A stretch of DNA of 64,000 nucleotides from Liopterus haemorrhoidalis (GCA_963971575.1 OZ020613.1:43638239-43702238); one strand, 5' to 3'; shown: positions 20,102 through 32,964, counted from the stretch's first letter. Notes: generated by a model from the sequence alone, not told the origin. A program made the numbers and translations.

Positions 20102-21937
20102 ATAAATTTAAAACTGCACTACATAACTTATCAGGAGTTAGACGACAATTATAAATGCACTTAAAAAGGCAAATTTAACCGGAAATAAATTAAACAATAA
20201 AATAAACAAATAAATTTATTCTGGCTCAAGAGCCAAAAGAGCCAAGAGGAAATAATACAAACATTTCTCAAAATCCATAATGAAAACAGAACATACAAAC
20301 ATATATATCAAACATGATTTGAATTTGTACTCATTTGAGAAAAAAAGTCACAACTCATAGGAAAGGCCACTGGTTAATAAAGCGTTAGTGAATATGTTTT
20401 ACTCCCCAGTACATAAGAAAAGTCTTATCACTAAGTAGAAAATAATACACAAGCCCGTTACTTGTCGCCCACAGTCTTTATCACAAACTATAAACATATT
20501 TCTTTAATACAGCCATACGTGAATTTACAGCATTCGTTACGAACAGTTCACTAAGTAGCACAACAATAATTATTCAAACCAAAGATTACTCGAAATGCAT
20601 TGTAGTAGCACATAATAAGTTTACGAAGATGATCCAGTCTTTCTTTCCTTTTTATCAGCAACTTTATATTCTGCCTAAATATAAATCTGTACATATTCCC
20701 TAGTCCCTACGGTAGGTACCTATTCCCTAGTCTTACATTTTTTTAATAATATATTTACCTCTTGTATCGTTCATATTCTTTCCTGGAACAGTACTCAATA
20801 TCTATTCCAATTTCTTAATAAGCAAATTTAGGGCTACTACCACCAGATATCTTTTTTTGTATCAGTATGTAGCAGTCCGTGCGGATTAAGCGCCGTTTAC
20901 ATTAGGTGCGTTTGGCATAACTGTGCAGTGTTACGCACTAGGATGATTAACAGTGGCGCCGCTAGCTCTTAAAATATGGGGGCCAGGAAATTTTTTAGTA
21001 AAATTTGAGGAGACCAAATATATGTGAAAACCTAAAAAAAAGGTCCTCACTTCTAAAATACATTTTTCTCTACACAGTTTTGGGGGGGGGGGGGTCAACT
21101 GAAGGCCAGGCCAGTTTGGAGGGGGGGGCGATACGAGTTTGATGTCGCGAAGTTTCTTAATATTTTCCAGCCAATCGAAAAAGTATATAGAACAAAAATG
21201 ATTTGTTTTCTTCAGTTGTCGCCCAGTTTTTGTCAGTTGTCGCAAAAGTTCAGGGTGTCGCCCAGTAACTCGCCAAATATTCATCTAAATGAAATATTTT
21301 ATAAAAATAAAAGATTTGTTTTCTCATTGAAAACTATTTTTGTCATATATGATTTTTCTGTTGTCAATAATAAGGGATACAGGGGCGGATCAACCTATCG
21401 GGCGATCGGGCATCGTCCGATGGGCCGATTGCTTTTTGGGCCGATGCTACGGCCGCTATCCAATCAAATACCTATGATCAATTCTATGATTATTTTAGAA
21501 ATCACTCACATTTTTTGTTTGTTTTTCTAACATTTTTTCATTATTTTAGAGACTGCAATTTTATTTTCGATATTAATATTAAAAATATAAGGCCAAACTC
21601 ATAATCTTTTACTAAATGTAAGTAGCATGACTACCGAATACAATTAGAAACTACTAAATATCTGCTGCTCATAATACGAGATTAGTGTTAATAGAGCCTA
21701 ATATTTCTTAGTGAAAACAAAGGTAGTAGTGAGTATATAGTAGCACTTGGGGTTTATATTATCACTGATATTAAGCAATTTTACATCAAAATTTGAACCA
21801 AAATTAGGTAGTATAATATGGGCCTAAGAAAAAATTGAGATATTCGTGAAATGCGCGAATTAAGGGACTTGCCTCGAAAAATATATAAAACTAGAAAGAA
21901 AAAAAACGTTGGTTATATTGAATGACTGAATTAAAAA
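20102..21937. other. gene-poor stretch between genes A and B
   Basis: No supported gene. 21070-21130 has long G runs. CAGGGGCGGATC at 21380 looks like a hAT-type end, and a near match in inverse sense lies at 23467-23478, but the flanks give no 8-bp duplication. Otherwise AT-rich sequence. Confidence 0.4.
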
Positions 21938-22840
21938 TGTGAAGTGTGAATTTTCACACATTTCAGGATTTCGCAGGTATTTAGTAAGTGAATGATGATT
22001 ATTTGGCATACCAAAACAAATTTTATGTTAAAATATTTTTTTGTTAATTTTAATTCGAATGCCTAATACCATTATTTAGATTTCTAAATATGTGCAATAT
22101 TTGTTTTTTTATAAAGCAAGGTTCATTAAGATTTTTAAAATTGCGCCAATGGCTTCCATTGGTTGTTTAAATAATAAGTTCCGCCCCTCTGATTTCGTAT
22201 ACATTCAAACATAGAATTAAATTATAATTTCAACACTACCCACTGCTTATTAATATTACGCTTTAAAAAATTAAATGCAACATTTGCCAAAATATAACTA
22301 GAATTTTAAACAAAATAAAAATGCAAAAAAAAGAAAAAAAAAAATTAAGAGGAAGCGAACCGTAGTTGGCAACTTAGGAAGCGACAAAGCTAACCGTTAA
22401 ACTACGAACGTTTACTTGTTTACTGTATTACATAGCGAATTAAATATTTTAAATATTTTAGTTAAAAACACAAAAAATGCGTTATTTACCGAAAACATAA
22501 TCTGATCAAAAGTTCCTGTTGTACTATTCCGGTTCACACCAATGTACATTATTTAGATTTTTTTAAGATTTTTAGTTTAAACCATCTGGGCTACAAGGAG
22601 TGGGACAATTTTTTTTTTGCACAATTTTGACAAAAACGAGTCCAAATAATTTATTTTGCAAAAATTTTTTTTGTATAAGTATGCCAAATGTATGCCAGAT
22701 TTTTGTATAAGTATGCCAAATTTCAACTCTCTAGGTTTAGCCGTTTGGCTACAATTTTTACCGAACAGACAGACAGACAGACAGACGACAAAATGACGGT
22801 ATAAGGTTTTTTTGGTCATACCTACAAACACAGGTTTTCT
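21938..22840 (+). mobile_element. R1 repeat, copy 2
   Basis: Inverted relative to copy 1. It opens with the GTGTGAATTTTCACAC palindrome and GATTTCGCAGGTATTTAGTA, and ends near the (CAGA)n run and GGTCATACCTACAAACACAG. The tRNA-like segment is present but diverged (22355-22420). The right terminal repeat has decayed. Confidence 0.68.
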
Positions 22841-24580
22841 AAAAACAGAGTAGAAAATATATAATCGGATAGTTCAGATATGATTTACAACCTGGATTTG
22901 CAAAAGGTGTCAGTATTTCTTTTAAATTACACGTTTTTACTACTTTGCGATATTTCAGTAAAGGTTCATATCAACAAAAGATCGGTAAATACCTAGTTAA
23001 TTTAAAAAAAAAACCTTGTAACATAACTTCACGAAAAGTTAGGTTATATTATATGCAAATATGGCCCAAATTATGGCCCAAACATTAAGTGCACCCATAG
23101 AGAACAGTATCTCTGGTTACACCGATAACTCATGCATCTAGCTTTGACATAGTAACTGAACGATATGTTGCACTCTCTTCATATACGTCAAATTTAGTAA
23201 AACAGTGTTGTCACATACTATTTCATAATTGACTAAAATAAGCTAATATTGATATTATGGAAACAAAAATATAATATTATACTAGCTTATTTTACTAACT
23301 AAAGCTTAGTTGTAGAATTAAGTAAACGATTATGAGCATGATCCATAATTTTTAATACTTTAGTTATTCCCGGGGATTTGGGCCTCTTAAAACATTCCCT
23401 ATAAATGGACAAGTCCCGTGAGCCCGGGCCGAATCATCCAAATCCCCAGGGCTGATTCAATCCCTCGATCCGCCCCAGGACAGTACATTTGATAATAAAA
23501 GTTTTTTTTAGAATGTATATTTTATTGAATAAAAGGTGAGAATAGAAACTTATTTTACAACAATAATAATAAATGAAATATTACCTTGGCAATTGTATAA
23601 ACAATGTATTTTATGACTGATAATTCATATTTAAATTTTGATATTTTGAATTTAAACTGTCATACCTTGGGAAAATTAACAAACATTAAAAAAAAAACTT
23701 AATATTTTAAAGGCAGATAGGTAACATTTAAAAAATCTGCTTTGGGTCCTACGTAGTGTGATCGACACGGACAGCTACATCGTGCATTTAATATAATCTG
23801 CTGGTTATATCCAAGGTAATTCTAATTATTTGGAAATTATAAAACATATTTAGAAGGAATTTCCAGGTAAAGTAGGACTAGAGAATGTTTGCACATCAAG
23901 GACGAATGAATGAAGAGATAAATCGCTCAACGATTGTATGTAAAAAGAATATACATATGTCATACAAATACAATATGTTAGAAAGAAACGGAAGATTAAA
24001 CGTTTATCCGTGGACTAGTATCGTAGTTTGCAAGTCAGTAGATGTGCAAACATTCCCAGGTCTTTATAAAATGTATTCAGAATAACTATGAAATGACGTC
24101 ATATTTGGTTAATTTAGTTGCCAATGGGAGCCGAATCTGTAATGTACCACGTAACATAAAGTTCACTTGAAATCTACATGTTCTGGACGTATTGCAATCT
24201 TCCTGAGAACCGTTCGAGAGTGGGAGCATGCTACAGACAAACGACATAGTGGTTTGAAGTTAACACAATATACAATATCGTCATGTATGCTCTCGAGCAT
24301 TTTAACTACTTCGAACGCATCCAACTGAACTTGGCAAATCCTTATGTGTTTGCTACAAAACCAACACAGAGTGTATAAAGTTGAGCGCTTTGCAAACAGC
24401 TCACCTTGTGCTCATAATCCCGTCCAAACTAGACAAAAATGTTACATGGTGTGGTACATTACAGGTTCGGCTTGCTAATCTGGGCCTAGCTTTAGTATAT
24501 AATGTATCTAACAAGCAAGCAATACTCATCCATTTCATTCAGCTCCCAAAGTTTGGTAGCCTACGTTGCAACATCTTAAA
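22841..24580. other. stretch without recognised features
   Basis: AT-rich. A small symmetric GC patch lies at 23368-23475 (CCCGGGGATTTGGG near its start, AAATCCCCAGGG later). No frame, RNA or element end can be supported. Confidence 0.4.
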
Positions 24581-25700
24581 CAGCAATTAAAAGTTTAAGT
24601 ATTATACATAGCCTGATTCTTTGATTTAAGTGTAACCTGATTTTGAAAACTAGTAACTGTTACCGTTTAAATGAGGCTTTTGATCATTTATTTTAGTAAA
24701 AGCCCTTTAATCATTAAAATGTCAACTTGTGACAACTTATAAAAATAAAAATTGCATTTAGTTCCGTTTAATCTGCTGGAATAGTGTCATTCACCCTAAC
24801 CTAAATATGTGCAATGTAAGTAGATTTGCAAAGCTTAAATAAAATGGCTAAATGCCCGAACCATTCGATGAAACTAGATTTGCAAATTCAGTTCCGATTT
24901 AACGTTTGGTATAGCCTATATTTTTTAAATGTTTAGTGACAGTTCCGTGATCCATCTTGTCAGGATAGAAATATGCAACTGTACTTTTCTTTTAGTGAAT
25001 TTCTTGTATCCTGCAACATTGAAATTATTATTATGCATGGTTTCCCTAGTAATGGCAAATTATTTTGACAGCAATGTTAAATCCTATTTTGCAAATTAAA
25101 AGAAACGCAATTTTATATTGCTGTTAATTACCATAGTAACGATGATACCTATATTGCAGTATAAAAGAAATTCACTGTAGTTATTAGTTTTCAAAATCTT
25201 GTTCCGCACGAAGCTAGGAAATGAATTATGGTCTTTTTCTTTGGTTTAAAGCTGTACTAGATTTTGAGGCGCAAATAGCCTTTCTTGCTGTGCGCCAAAA
25301 ATTTTAACTAACTAACTGTACTTGATTTTGAAATCTAGCAACTTTTAATGATTGAATGTGGCTTTTGACCATTTTGCTTAAGAAAAGCCCAATTCAGTCT
25401 TAAAAATCGAGCACGTGACAACTTAAAAATTTAGTTCCGCTTAAATATTTTGAATAAGACAGGGCATATTGCTTGTTAAAAAAATATCACTATATATATT
25501 ATTTATAAAGTATATTTTGTTATTATAAGTTATTTGTTTGCATATTTAGAATTGAATATATTACATTTTTAATTAAAATTTCTCGCAACACAATATTTGC
25601 TGTGTGTAAATTGTACTTAGTTCGCATTGATATTATTCATTTAGCTTTGTACAGAACTAGATTCTGAAATCTATTGTGACTTTTAATGATTGAATGGGAA
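24580..25700. repeat. decayed relatives of the CAGTCTGTTCC MITE
   Basis: Words from the MITE at 25997-26404 recur in order but diverged: GATTTTGAAAACTAGTAACT and TTAGTTCCGTTTAA (24636-24790), GATTTTGAAATCTAGCAACT and TTTAGTTCCGCTTAA (25325-25450), and again near 25660. They look like older copies of the same family. Confidence 0.5.
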
Positions 25701-25829
25701 TTTGAGATCGAAGTTTTAACACAATTTAAGTCGGGTTTTATAAGATTATTTATGTATTATTATTTTTTAATGGCCTTTGCTACTAAGGAAATTAGCCAGG
25801 ACTATTCAAATTTTTTGAAAATTCTATGC

Positions 25830-25905
25830 ATGTACAGGATTCGAACCCGAGACCTTAGAAATGCAGAGCTATGTTACCACTACGCTATGCTGGTCGGCTG
25901 GGTTT
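25830..25905 (-). mobile_element. tRNA-like SINE head
   Basis: On the minus strand the A-box-like TAGCGTAGTGGTAACA and the B box GGTTCGAATCC are correctly spaced in a tRNA-like fold. The acceptor stem is poor and sequence to the left continues into an AT-rich body, so a SINE or tRNA pseudogene is more likely than a working tRNA gene. Confidence 0.5.
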
Positions 25906-25996
25906 TCTAAGACAATTTAAGTTAAAAATTTCAGTTTTATTAGAGCTTGATTTTCATATAATAAATGAAATATTACTTTGGCAACTGTATAACATA

Positions 25997-26404
25997 CAGC
26001 CTGTTCCAAACGGTTAGGCGGAACTAGATTTTGCAATCTAGTTACTTTCATCGTTTAAATCATGCTTTTCGGCCGTTTTGTTTAAGCTTTGTAAATCATA
26101 CTTGCAACAAATATTTTTTGGTTAAGGTTAATATCATTTTAAAATGTTTATTTCTTTATATTTTGATTTTTTGTGTCATTCTTAATACAAATATCCCATT
26201 TATTTATTTTTTTGTCATTAAAATATGTAAGAAAAATAATTTAATTTTGACATATGTCATTCGTTTCCATGGTTTCATTGTTGGAATTTTAAATTTTGAC
26301 ATTCCAACGTGAAAAATGAAATAACCCAAGCAAGGTCCCTTTTCGTGACAACCTAAAAGAACGAAATTCCCATTTAGTTCCGCCTAACCGTTTGAAACAG
26401 ACTG
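25997..26404. mobile_element. CAGTCTGTTCC MITE, copy 1
   Basis: A 408-bp element with inverted ends CAGCCTGTTCCAAACGGTTA and complement of CAGTCTGTTTCAAACGGTTA, flanked by TA (25995-25996, 26405-26406), the target of Tc1/mariner transposases. It is nearly identical to the copy at 26555. The open frame beginning at 26031 recurs in both copies, but its peptide is low-complexity and hydrophobic and not recognised. Confidence 0.85.
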
Positions 26405-26554
26405 TAACATAACAACCTGATATGACAATTCAAATAAAAATTTGACATTTGAAACATGAACTGACATATTTTGGGCAGAATAGCCAATATTAAGAAAATC
26501 ATTTATGCCCGGTTTTACAATCAACTGTGAACAGTGGCTGTTTACTAGCTTCTA

Positions 26555-26961
26555 CAGTCTGTTCCAAACGGTTAAGCGGAACTAGATTTTGCAATCTAGT
26601 TACTTTCATCGTTTAAATCGTGCCTTTCGGCCGTTTTGTTTAAGCTTTGTAAATCATACTTACAATAAACATTTTTTGGTTAAGGTTAATATCATTTTAA
26701 AATGTCATTTTCTTTATATTTTGATTTTTTGTGTCATTCTTAATACAAATGTCCCATTTATTTATTTTTTTGTCATTAAAATATCTAAAATAAATATTTA
26801 ATTTTGACATATGTCATTCGTTTCCATGGTTTCATTGTTGGAATTTTAAATTTTGACATCCCAACGTGAAAAATGAAATAACCCAAGCAAGGTCCTTTCT
26901 CGTGACAACCTAAAAGAACTAAATTCCCATTTAGTTCCGCTTAACCGTTTGGAACAGACTG
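26555..26961. mobile_element. CAGTCTGTTCC MITE, copy 2, nested in Harbinger
   Basis: A 407-bp element with perfectly matching ends CAGTCTGTTCCAAACGGTTA, flanked by TA (26553-26554, 26962-26963). It is inserted about 50 bp inside the left end of the Harbinger element and is therefore younger than it. Perfect terminal repeats and near-identity to copy 1, 150 bp away, point to recent activity. Confidence 0.88.
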
Positions 26962-27190
26962 TAGCTACCAGTAACCAAGAGCTATCTTGAAATACTGTAT
27001 TACCAACTTCTTTTGACCTACTGTTTGTTAACAGTCAGCTAGCGATAACATTGATATTATAAACATGGACTTTAAGTTATTTTGAAATAGTTATGTTGCC
27101 AGTTGTGAACTGTCATTTCTGTCACTACAGTATGTAGTGACAATTTTGATAGTAAGATTTACTAGAAATAAAATTTATCTAAGAAATAAA

Positions 27191-27475
27191 ATGGAAAAAG
27201 GAAAAGAGCGCACCACTAATTTCACTCAAGAAGATTGCAACAACAATTGAAGCAAAAATACAGGGTTGGCGCCGAAGCAAAGGAGGCATTAGCGGAGACA
27301 CAAAATAATTTATTAACTTAGGAATTTAAAAAAATAGAAGAAAGACAAGTAAAACTGTTCGAAAAAGATATGGAAATTAAAGAATTAACAATAAAAAATT
27401 TACAACGTGATTTAGAAATTAAAGAATTGCAAATTAAAAATTTACAAGTAGAATTTAATTTTTAAATTAGCCTTC
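27191..27475 (+). pseudogene. Harbinger Myb/SANT-like accessory protein remnant
   Basis: ATG at 27191 gives MEKGKERTTNFTQEDCNNN, the start of a Myb/SANT-like DNA-binding domain as found in PIF/Harbinger second proteins. The helix-rich middle is deleted. The 3' part still reads as a coiled coil of repeated EIKEL-type blocks in another frame (KIEERQVKLFEKDMEIKELT). Several stops are present. In active Harbingers this protein helps the transposase bind DNA; here only the layout survives. Confidence 0.65.
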
Positions 27476-27675
27476 AACGAGGAGAAACGTTTTTGATTGT
27501 TTAGTATATTATTCTTCGCATCTTAAAATTTTATGTGCACATAGAATGAAAATATTTTTGTTCTTTATTTATAACAATTGAATTATTTTTTACAATACAT
27601 TTCTGAAATAATTTATCATGTCTTGATTTTCTATTCCCAGTTGTTCTTGCATTGTCTCTACTTCCATATGGCCAT

Positions 27676-28520
27676 TTAAAATGCATTGTCAAGTTGATTC
27701 TGAATTACAGGGTCAATAGGTGGTTCTCCCTCATTGGTATCACGAGCAATGTTGTGCAGAACAGCACACGCGACAGTTACAGCCTGAATTGTAGATAACT
27801 TTAGGCGCATTCCCAAAGCCAATATAGGGAATTGCCTTTTCATGACTCCAAATAATCTTTCGACCACATTTCTTGTCAGGATATGAGCATTTTGCTACCG
27901 ATGTTCTTCAAGACGAACAAGATTTCTTAATGGAGTTTTTAAATAGGCCGTTGCCCCATAACCACTATCTAATAAAACGCCATTTCTAAAATCCCCATTT
28001 TTCAACCTTGCCTTTAATACCGAATTATTAAATATAGTCTGATCATGTAAATATCCAGGCCATTGTGCTACTATATTCAACACTTTTAAATTTGGATCAG
28101 ACAGCATTTGGACATTTAAGGGAAAATAACCTTTTCATATTCCGGTACACTTCAGTATTTTCAACCCCAACACATTATATTTTGCTGTGGGTACACTCTA
28201 ATGCCTCAATACCTTCAGGAAAGTTTATCATTTCATAAAAATTCCGTTGGTTTGTTTTTATTTCATTTGCAAGTCTCCGGAAATTTTGTAAATTCTTTAC
28301 ATAAATTTGCAATGGTGCGACTAACTTTTGCAATGATTCTTTAGCAATGATCATGTAGATTTGTGTACTCCACAGACATCTCCAACAGTTATAAGCATAT
28401 TTCCAAAAGCATAGAATATAAGCGTTAATAGGAAGTGGTTCATTTAGCTCAAGGCATCGTTTTTATCTGTTGTAAACTTTATTAGCTGTCCTATTTGGTC
28501 GTGCAAACTAGCTACAGTAG
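27676..28520 (-). pseudogene. Harbinger (HARBI1-like, DDE_Tnp_4) transposase remnant
   Basis: The best parts are the frames at 28107-27895 and 27867-27676. The first has LNIVAQWPGYLHDQTIFNNS and GVLLDSGYGATAYLKTPL; the latter contains the second catalytic Asp (DSGY). The second has VVERLFGVMKRQFPIL with the catalytic Glu, then VACAVLHNIARD. A stop after LEEHR and the frame break between the two blocks inactivate it. The N-terminal part above 28110 is heavily decayed. Confidence 0.85.
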
Positions 28521-28929
28521 CCTTTTTTAGTCGAAATCTTGAAAAAATAATAATTAGACATTTTATAAATATGATTATGACACTAAAATTTGACACTTTT
28601 TCACTTGTTTGTCCTTGTTTAGATCTAACGTCCAGCTAGCAGCTACTTCAAAACAGCTGTTACCTTAGCAGCCAGTTAACAGTCAAAATGATTGTTAACT
28701 GAAAATTGTAATACAATAATTTTCACTAACTGGAAGCTAAGTTTGACAGTGACCGTTAACAGTGGATTGTAAAACCGGGCATTAATATTAGAATACAACA
28801 GGTAACACTAAAAAAAGAAAATACTATCTGGTTCCGCACGAAGTTAAGAAATTAATAATAACTAATCTTTTCTTTTTTAAATGGACTATAGTTCTATTTC
28901 TTTTATATGGCAGTACATTTTTGTTTTAG

Positions 28930-29088
28930 GAATTAATATGAATGGTGGAATTGGCTGTGACATACATCCCAATGATATCAAGGACAACGAAATTGTCAAG
29001 AAAGAGATTGACATTAAGACAGAATATGAAGATACCAATGAATATGTAGTAAATACTGGAATAGATTACACGGCTGAATTAGAAAATG
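28930..29088 (+). CDS. gene B, first coding exon (two K-x-E motifs)
   Basis: Acceptor TTGTTTTAG ends at 28929 and donor GTCAGT begins at 29089. The ATG at 28938 gives 50 codons plus one base: MNGGIGCDIHPNDIKDNE, then IVKKEIDIKTEYEDTNEY, ending AELEN before the split Gly codon. VKKE and IKTE both fit the SUMO-acceptor consensus. The KKEIDI block aligns with the first exons of genes A and C. The acceptor implies a non-coding exon upstream, where the Harbinger element now lies. An in-frame ATG further up at 28881 would require reading through the acceptor and is not preferred. Confidence 0.78.
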
Positions 29089-29653
29089 GTCAGTAACGAG
29101 CACATTTACAATTAACTTTTTTACAACACTTAGTACTATTATTCATATTTTATTGTCAGATTTTAGTTTAGTTCTGCAATGTTTGATTATTAACATTTTA
29201 AATGTCCCCGACCTTACAGGTGTATATCGCCTATGGTATTCGTACGTATATCTATAGCGGTCTTTACATGATCGTACATGTTCGTCGACACGAAGGAGAT
29301 GTTTGATGAAGGTGTTCGTCGGTTTGATGGACGTGTACAACGTACAGATTTTGTATTTTGATTTTATGTGGGCGTGGCTTACGGTATGATAACAAGTCTC
29401 ACTGTGTAATGTAATGTCGATCGTACATTTCGTCCTTCATTTAGTCATACATTACACATACCTAGTTATTACCAGACATTACCATAAATACTTTAACAAA
29501 GTTTTCAGTGAAATTCTATAAAATGCGTAAAGATACTTTCATTTTCTTTTAGTACTTAATGCTTAGGGTACTAGGAAAGTTTTGAGATACGGCCTTACTT
29601 TCTAAACCAGTGGTTCTCAAACTTTTTAATGTGAAGGCACTCCAAATCCAGGT

Positions 29654-29725
29654 TATATTCCAGATTTGGTGCCATCGGATTATTATCCTTTTGCTTATTT
29701 AAAATCTGTGGTGAGATTAAGATGA
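29654..29725 (+). pseudogene. mariner transposase fragment (third catalytic Asp region)
   Basis: Reads YIPDLVPSDYYPFAYLKSVV, matching the SPDLAPSDYHLF block of mariners. Only this fragment is recognisable. It is in intron 1 of gene B. Confidence 0.62.
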
Positions 29726-30391
29726 ATAGAATTCTGTTCTATTCTATTATTGCTAATAAAACTATTCTATTAGTTGCTGCCAAGTAATTATAGTTTTTAT
29801 TCAACTATAGAATAGAATTCTATTACTCTGAATGCCACCACACTTCTACCTGGCAAGAAATTGGAAAATAATCATGAAGTAAAGGTATCAGTGCAAACAT
29901 ATCAATCCAAAGATATCTGTGCTACCGCAATACGAAATTTGTAGAAAGGTGGATGAAATGTATTTCGAAAGAAATAAATTATGTTGAAAAATGACTATCA
30001 TTTTGCTTTTATAAATACATTTGTATAAAACCAATATCATGTCATTTTTACCGACCGCCAACATATATAAGGGAGGTATTGTGATCATACCAATTTTGAC
30101 GTTTTGAGATTTCAAAAATAATATAATTTTTGTAAAATTTGTCTCAATTTTTTCATACTTATATGTAACGTTTCCATGGTCATGATAAACAATATCTGTG
30201 TTAGAAAATATTGGGCCAAGTTATTTCTACTCCGCTGCTAAATAAATACATTATTTTATATAAGAACTTTATGATGGCGGTCGGTCCTGTGGTGGCCACA
30301 GCTGATTTTTATACTTACTTATTGAAGGACTGTCGTACTATTTTAACAATAAGTAATTCGATAATATTTTTCAATCATGTGTTAATTGCAG

Positions 30392-30529
30392 GAATCAGAG
30401 ATGGAGCTCCAACCAACGTATATCATGATAATACCAACATAGAGGAGATTTTTATTAAGTCTGAACATGGAGGAGACATCAGTGAATGTGAAAGAGATGA
30501 ATTGGGGAATGTATCTGACAGAAATTCTG
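30392..30529 (+). CDS. gene B, cassette exon 2 (acidic, IKSE motif)
   Basis: A 138-nt phase 1-1 exon: acceptor GTTAATTGCAG, donor GTCAGT at 30530. It encodes GIRDGAPTNVYHDNTN, then EEIFIKSEHGGDISECERDE, ending DRNSG. It has the same order of blocks as the other cassettes, with an insertion of two codons after the K-x-E motif. The longer open frames that begin upstream (30211) and overlap downstream (30467) are not supported by splice signals. Confidence 0.78.
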
Positions 30530-31574
30530 GTCAGTAGATCTGCAATTATTCATGCATCTGTCCTTAATTTTCAAGTCGAAGGTAGCTTCCGCAATGGTGT
30601 GATTGTAGACGGCAAATTTGATTGGATCTTTTTTTGCCTATTACTTCGATTCATCTTCCTTTTTATTTACTTATCACTTCAGTACGTCTTCCTTTTTTGT
30701 GCTTAGTTAGATCAGTTTTTGAAATTGGACACTTGTTACTAGCGCTTAGTACCCTTGTTATGGCCCTGTTAAATAATGACTGTAAATATACCAGGAAATA
30801 TTGTACATTATATTGACGTTATGAAAAGGATAAAGTGACAGTGTAAAATAAATCAACAATATTATCTGGCAGTATTATAAAATAAAGAGGGGTTATAAAA
30901 AATATATTCACGCCAAATATAAAAAAGGGGCAGTGCATTATAGGTACTAGAGCTCGTTCATCTTATCTTCATCACATGGTATCATAAATTACGTCATCTA
31001 TTCTGCGCGAGAAAACAGCTGATCACATTGACGTATATTGTGGAAACCAAAGAAACAAAATCATGTATTTCAAATACATTTTTACTCATTTTAGTACACG
31101 GTATACCTTGAAACGTACGAGAAATAAATAATAATAACGGAAATAAACAAACAACATCGCACAATACGCGTATTCAAACACAAATAAAAGTAAGTGACGC
31201 CACTGAAATGTGTTAAGCTAACATAAAGCTAACTGTTGATGACATAATGGACGAAATTTGGTTTCTGCACATGGGAACTATTGACCATCATTTATGACCT
31301 ATTCCTTACCAAGTACAAAACGTGCGTATGTAAACGTAATATGCAGATAAATTTCAACTAATGGATGGTAGCATGACGTATGGCGTACTTAGGTAACCAC
31401 GCAACATCGCAACATTCGGTGACGTCATTATGTTTATTAAAAATCTGACTGTATTTTAAATTGCCCAAATATATTTTTGCGTTTATAAATGTTTAGATTT
31501 AGTGCAAAACTCCTGAGCTGATTTGAAATTGGGACTATGCTTTTCGTTATATGACAATGATCTGTTTATTGCAG

Positions 31575-31724
31575 GCAATAGAGATGGAACTTCTTGCAAC
31601 ATGTACTGTTATGGCACCAAATCAACAAATATTATAAGTACAGAGAAAATTTTTATCAAGTCTGAACCTGTGGGTACCAGTGAATTAGAAGAAGAACTGG
31701 AAAGTGCAGCTTTTGGAAACACTG
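31575..31724 (+). CDS. gene B, cassette exon 3 (acidic, IKSE motif)
   Basis: A 150-nt phase 1-1 exon: acceptor TTTATTGCAG, donor GTCAGT at 31725. It encodes GNRDGTSCNMYCYGTKSTNI, then EKIFIKSEPVGTSELEEELE, ending GNTG. IKSE is followed by a run of Glu. The next exon of gene B is 5.8 kb downstream, and that intron holds a MITE, a hAT element, a transposase relic and a PLE fragment. Confidence 0.8.
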
Positions 31725-31996
31725 GTCAGTAGAGCTGATTTTATTAATGACTGATATTTACCTCTCTACTAATGCATGATTTTTTCAAATTACCGTGAAT
31801 CTTAAATTTTTCTTTTTATTATTGCAAAATATTATATGATTATATCTGAACATGTTAACATAACTTTTGATGATGCAAGGCACAAAAATTTAATTATAAA
31901 CAACATTTTATAAGGGCCTTGAAACCCAAAACCAATAAACTTGCTATAATCTAATTTTAAACTAGAAAGAGAGAATTTGACAGTGTTTTTTACACT

Positions 31997-32254
31997 ATTG
32001 AGAAGTGACATTACCGTTGGCGGCGTTGTAATCCAAGGCAATATGGCTGAATTGTCTAGTATTCAGCTGTGAATATGCTAACAGGAAACAGGTTAATTTA
32101 AGCACAATACATTTTTATTTTATGAAAATGTATCTATCGACATTCTAACAAAAAATAAACACTAGAAAATATGTAATAATTTCAAACAGTACTACAGTCG
32201 TGTAGAACAATATTTGACCACCAGACTGCGTATCCGAGCGTGTCAGATCTCAAT
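31997..32254. mobile_element. ATTGAGAAGTGA MITE, single copy
   Basis: A 258-bp element with ends ATTGAGAAGTGACATTACC and complement of ATTGAGATCTGACACGCTC. It matches the left half of 18602-19125 nearly base for base, which defines the unit length of the family. It is in intron 3 of gene B. Confidence 0.72.
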
Positions 32255-32490
32255 AGCAAATCATCAAAAAAGCCACTAGATTTCTTTTTTTGGGAAAATT
32301 GAATTTCGGCATAATAAATGTCAAAAATTGTGCTAAATTGTACTGAAATGTTATTTTATTTCGGCGAACCGACAATATTTTTACAATTAAAATGTTACTT
32401 TATTTATTAAATATTAATCTGAAATTACTTAAAAACCGTTTACCTATCAATCTGAAAGAAAGGCACAAGAAAACATTAATCTTTATTGTT

Positions 32491-32572
32491 ATTATTTATT
32501 TATTTATTTATTGTTGTTTGTTTGTTTGTTTGTTTGTTTGTTTGTTTGTTTATTTATTTATTTATTTATTAT
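32491..32572. repeat. TTTA/TTTG tetranucleotide microsatellite
   Basis: TTTA repeats, then about seven GTTT units, then TTTA repeats again. Confidence 0.9.
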
Positions 32573-32807
32573 CATATTTGCACACAGAAGGCAATTCCAA
32601 AGCATTGATATCATAAAGTACAACTTGGAATCGAACCCGCATCTAGGGTTGCCACCTCTCCGGGTTTGACCCGGAGTCTCCGGGTTTCAAGTGTCTATCT
32701 CCGGGCTACGGGTTTAGCTACTATTTCTCCGGGTTACAGAAATGAAAAGATTAGTAAAATAGAAATATACATTTTTACAATTTTGTTAATTATTACATGA
32801 ATTTTCA

Positions 32808-32964
32808 ATGGGAATTTTTTCTCTAATGGGCAATACGTGGACAGATGAACGAAATAGGATGAGTGTCGAATTAGTAAAATCGGAATTATGCACCAAAATA
32901 AATTATGATATGAATTGCCACGAGTTCTACGAATTTATTAAAATGCCGGGAAACGTAGACCTGG
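32808..32964 (+). pseudogene. hAT transposase C-terminal fragment
   Basis: Reads SLMGNTWTDERNRMSVELVK then [14 protein letters not shown], the tail of a hAT transposase of the type with a conserved W-T-D-E-R-N-R-L block. It runs into the (TA)n microsatellite and is truncated upstream. Confidence 0.75.

Larger units (their letters stand above)
26506..28781. mobile_element. PIF/Harbinger transposon, inactivated
   Basis: Inverted ends TGCCCGGTTTTACAATC (left) and its complement (right), flanked by TTA on both sides (26503-26505, 28782-28784), the exact target duplication of Harbinger elements. The 2276 bp include two divergent coding relics, a Myb/SANT-like accessory protein (plus strand) and a DDE transposase (minus strand), plus a later MITE insertion. 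It lies just upstream of gene B. Confidence 0.92.

Noticed and set aside
21380..23478. 2.1-kb hAT element bounded by CAGGGGCGGATC and its near complement
   Set aside because: The ends match over about 10 bp, but the flanking 8-mers (AAGGGATA and GACAGTAC) do not match.
26031..26801. Conserved hydrophobic protein encoded twice (26031-26312, 26589-26801)
   Set aside because: The two frames are the same MITE in two copies; the peptide is low-complexity and lies in a non-coding element.
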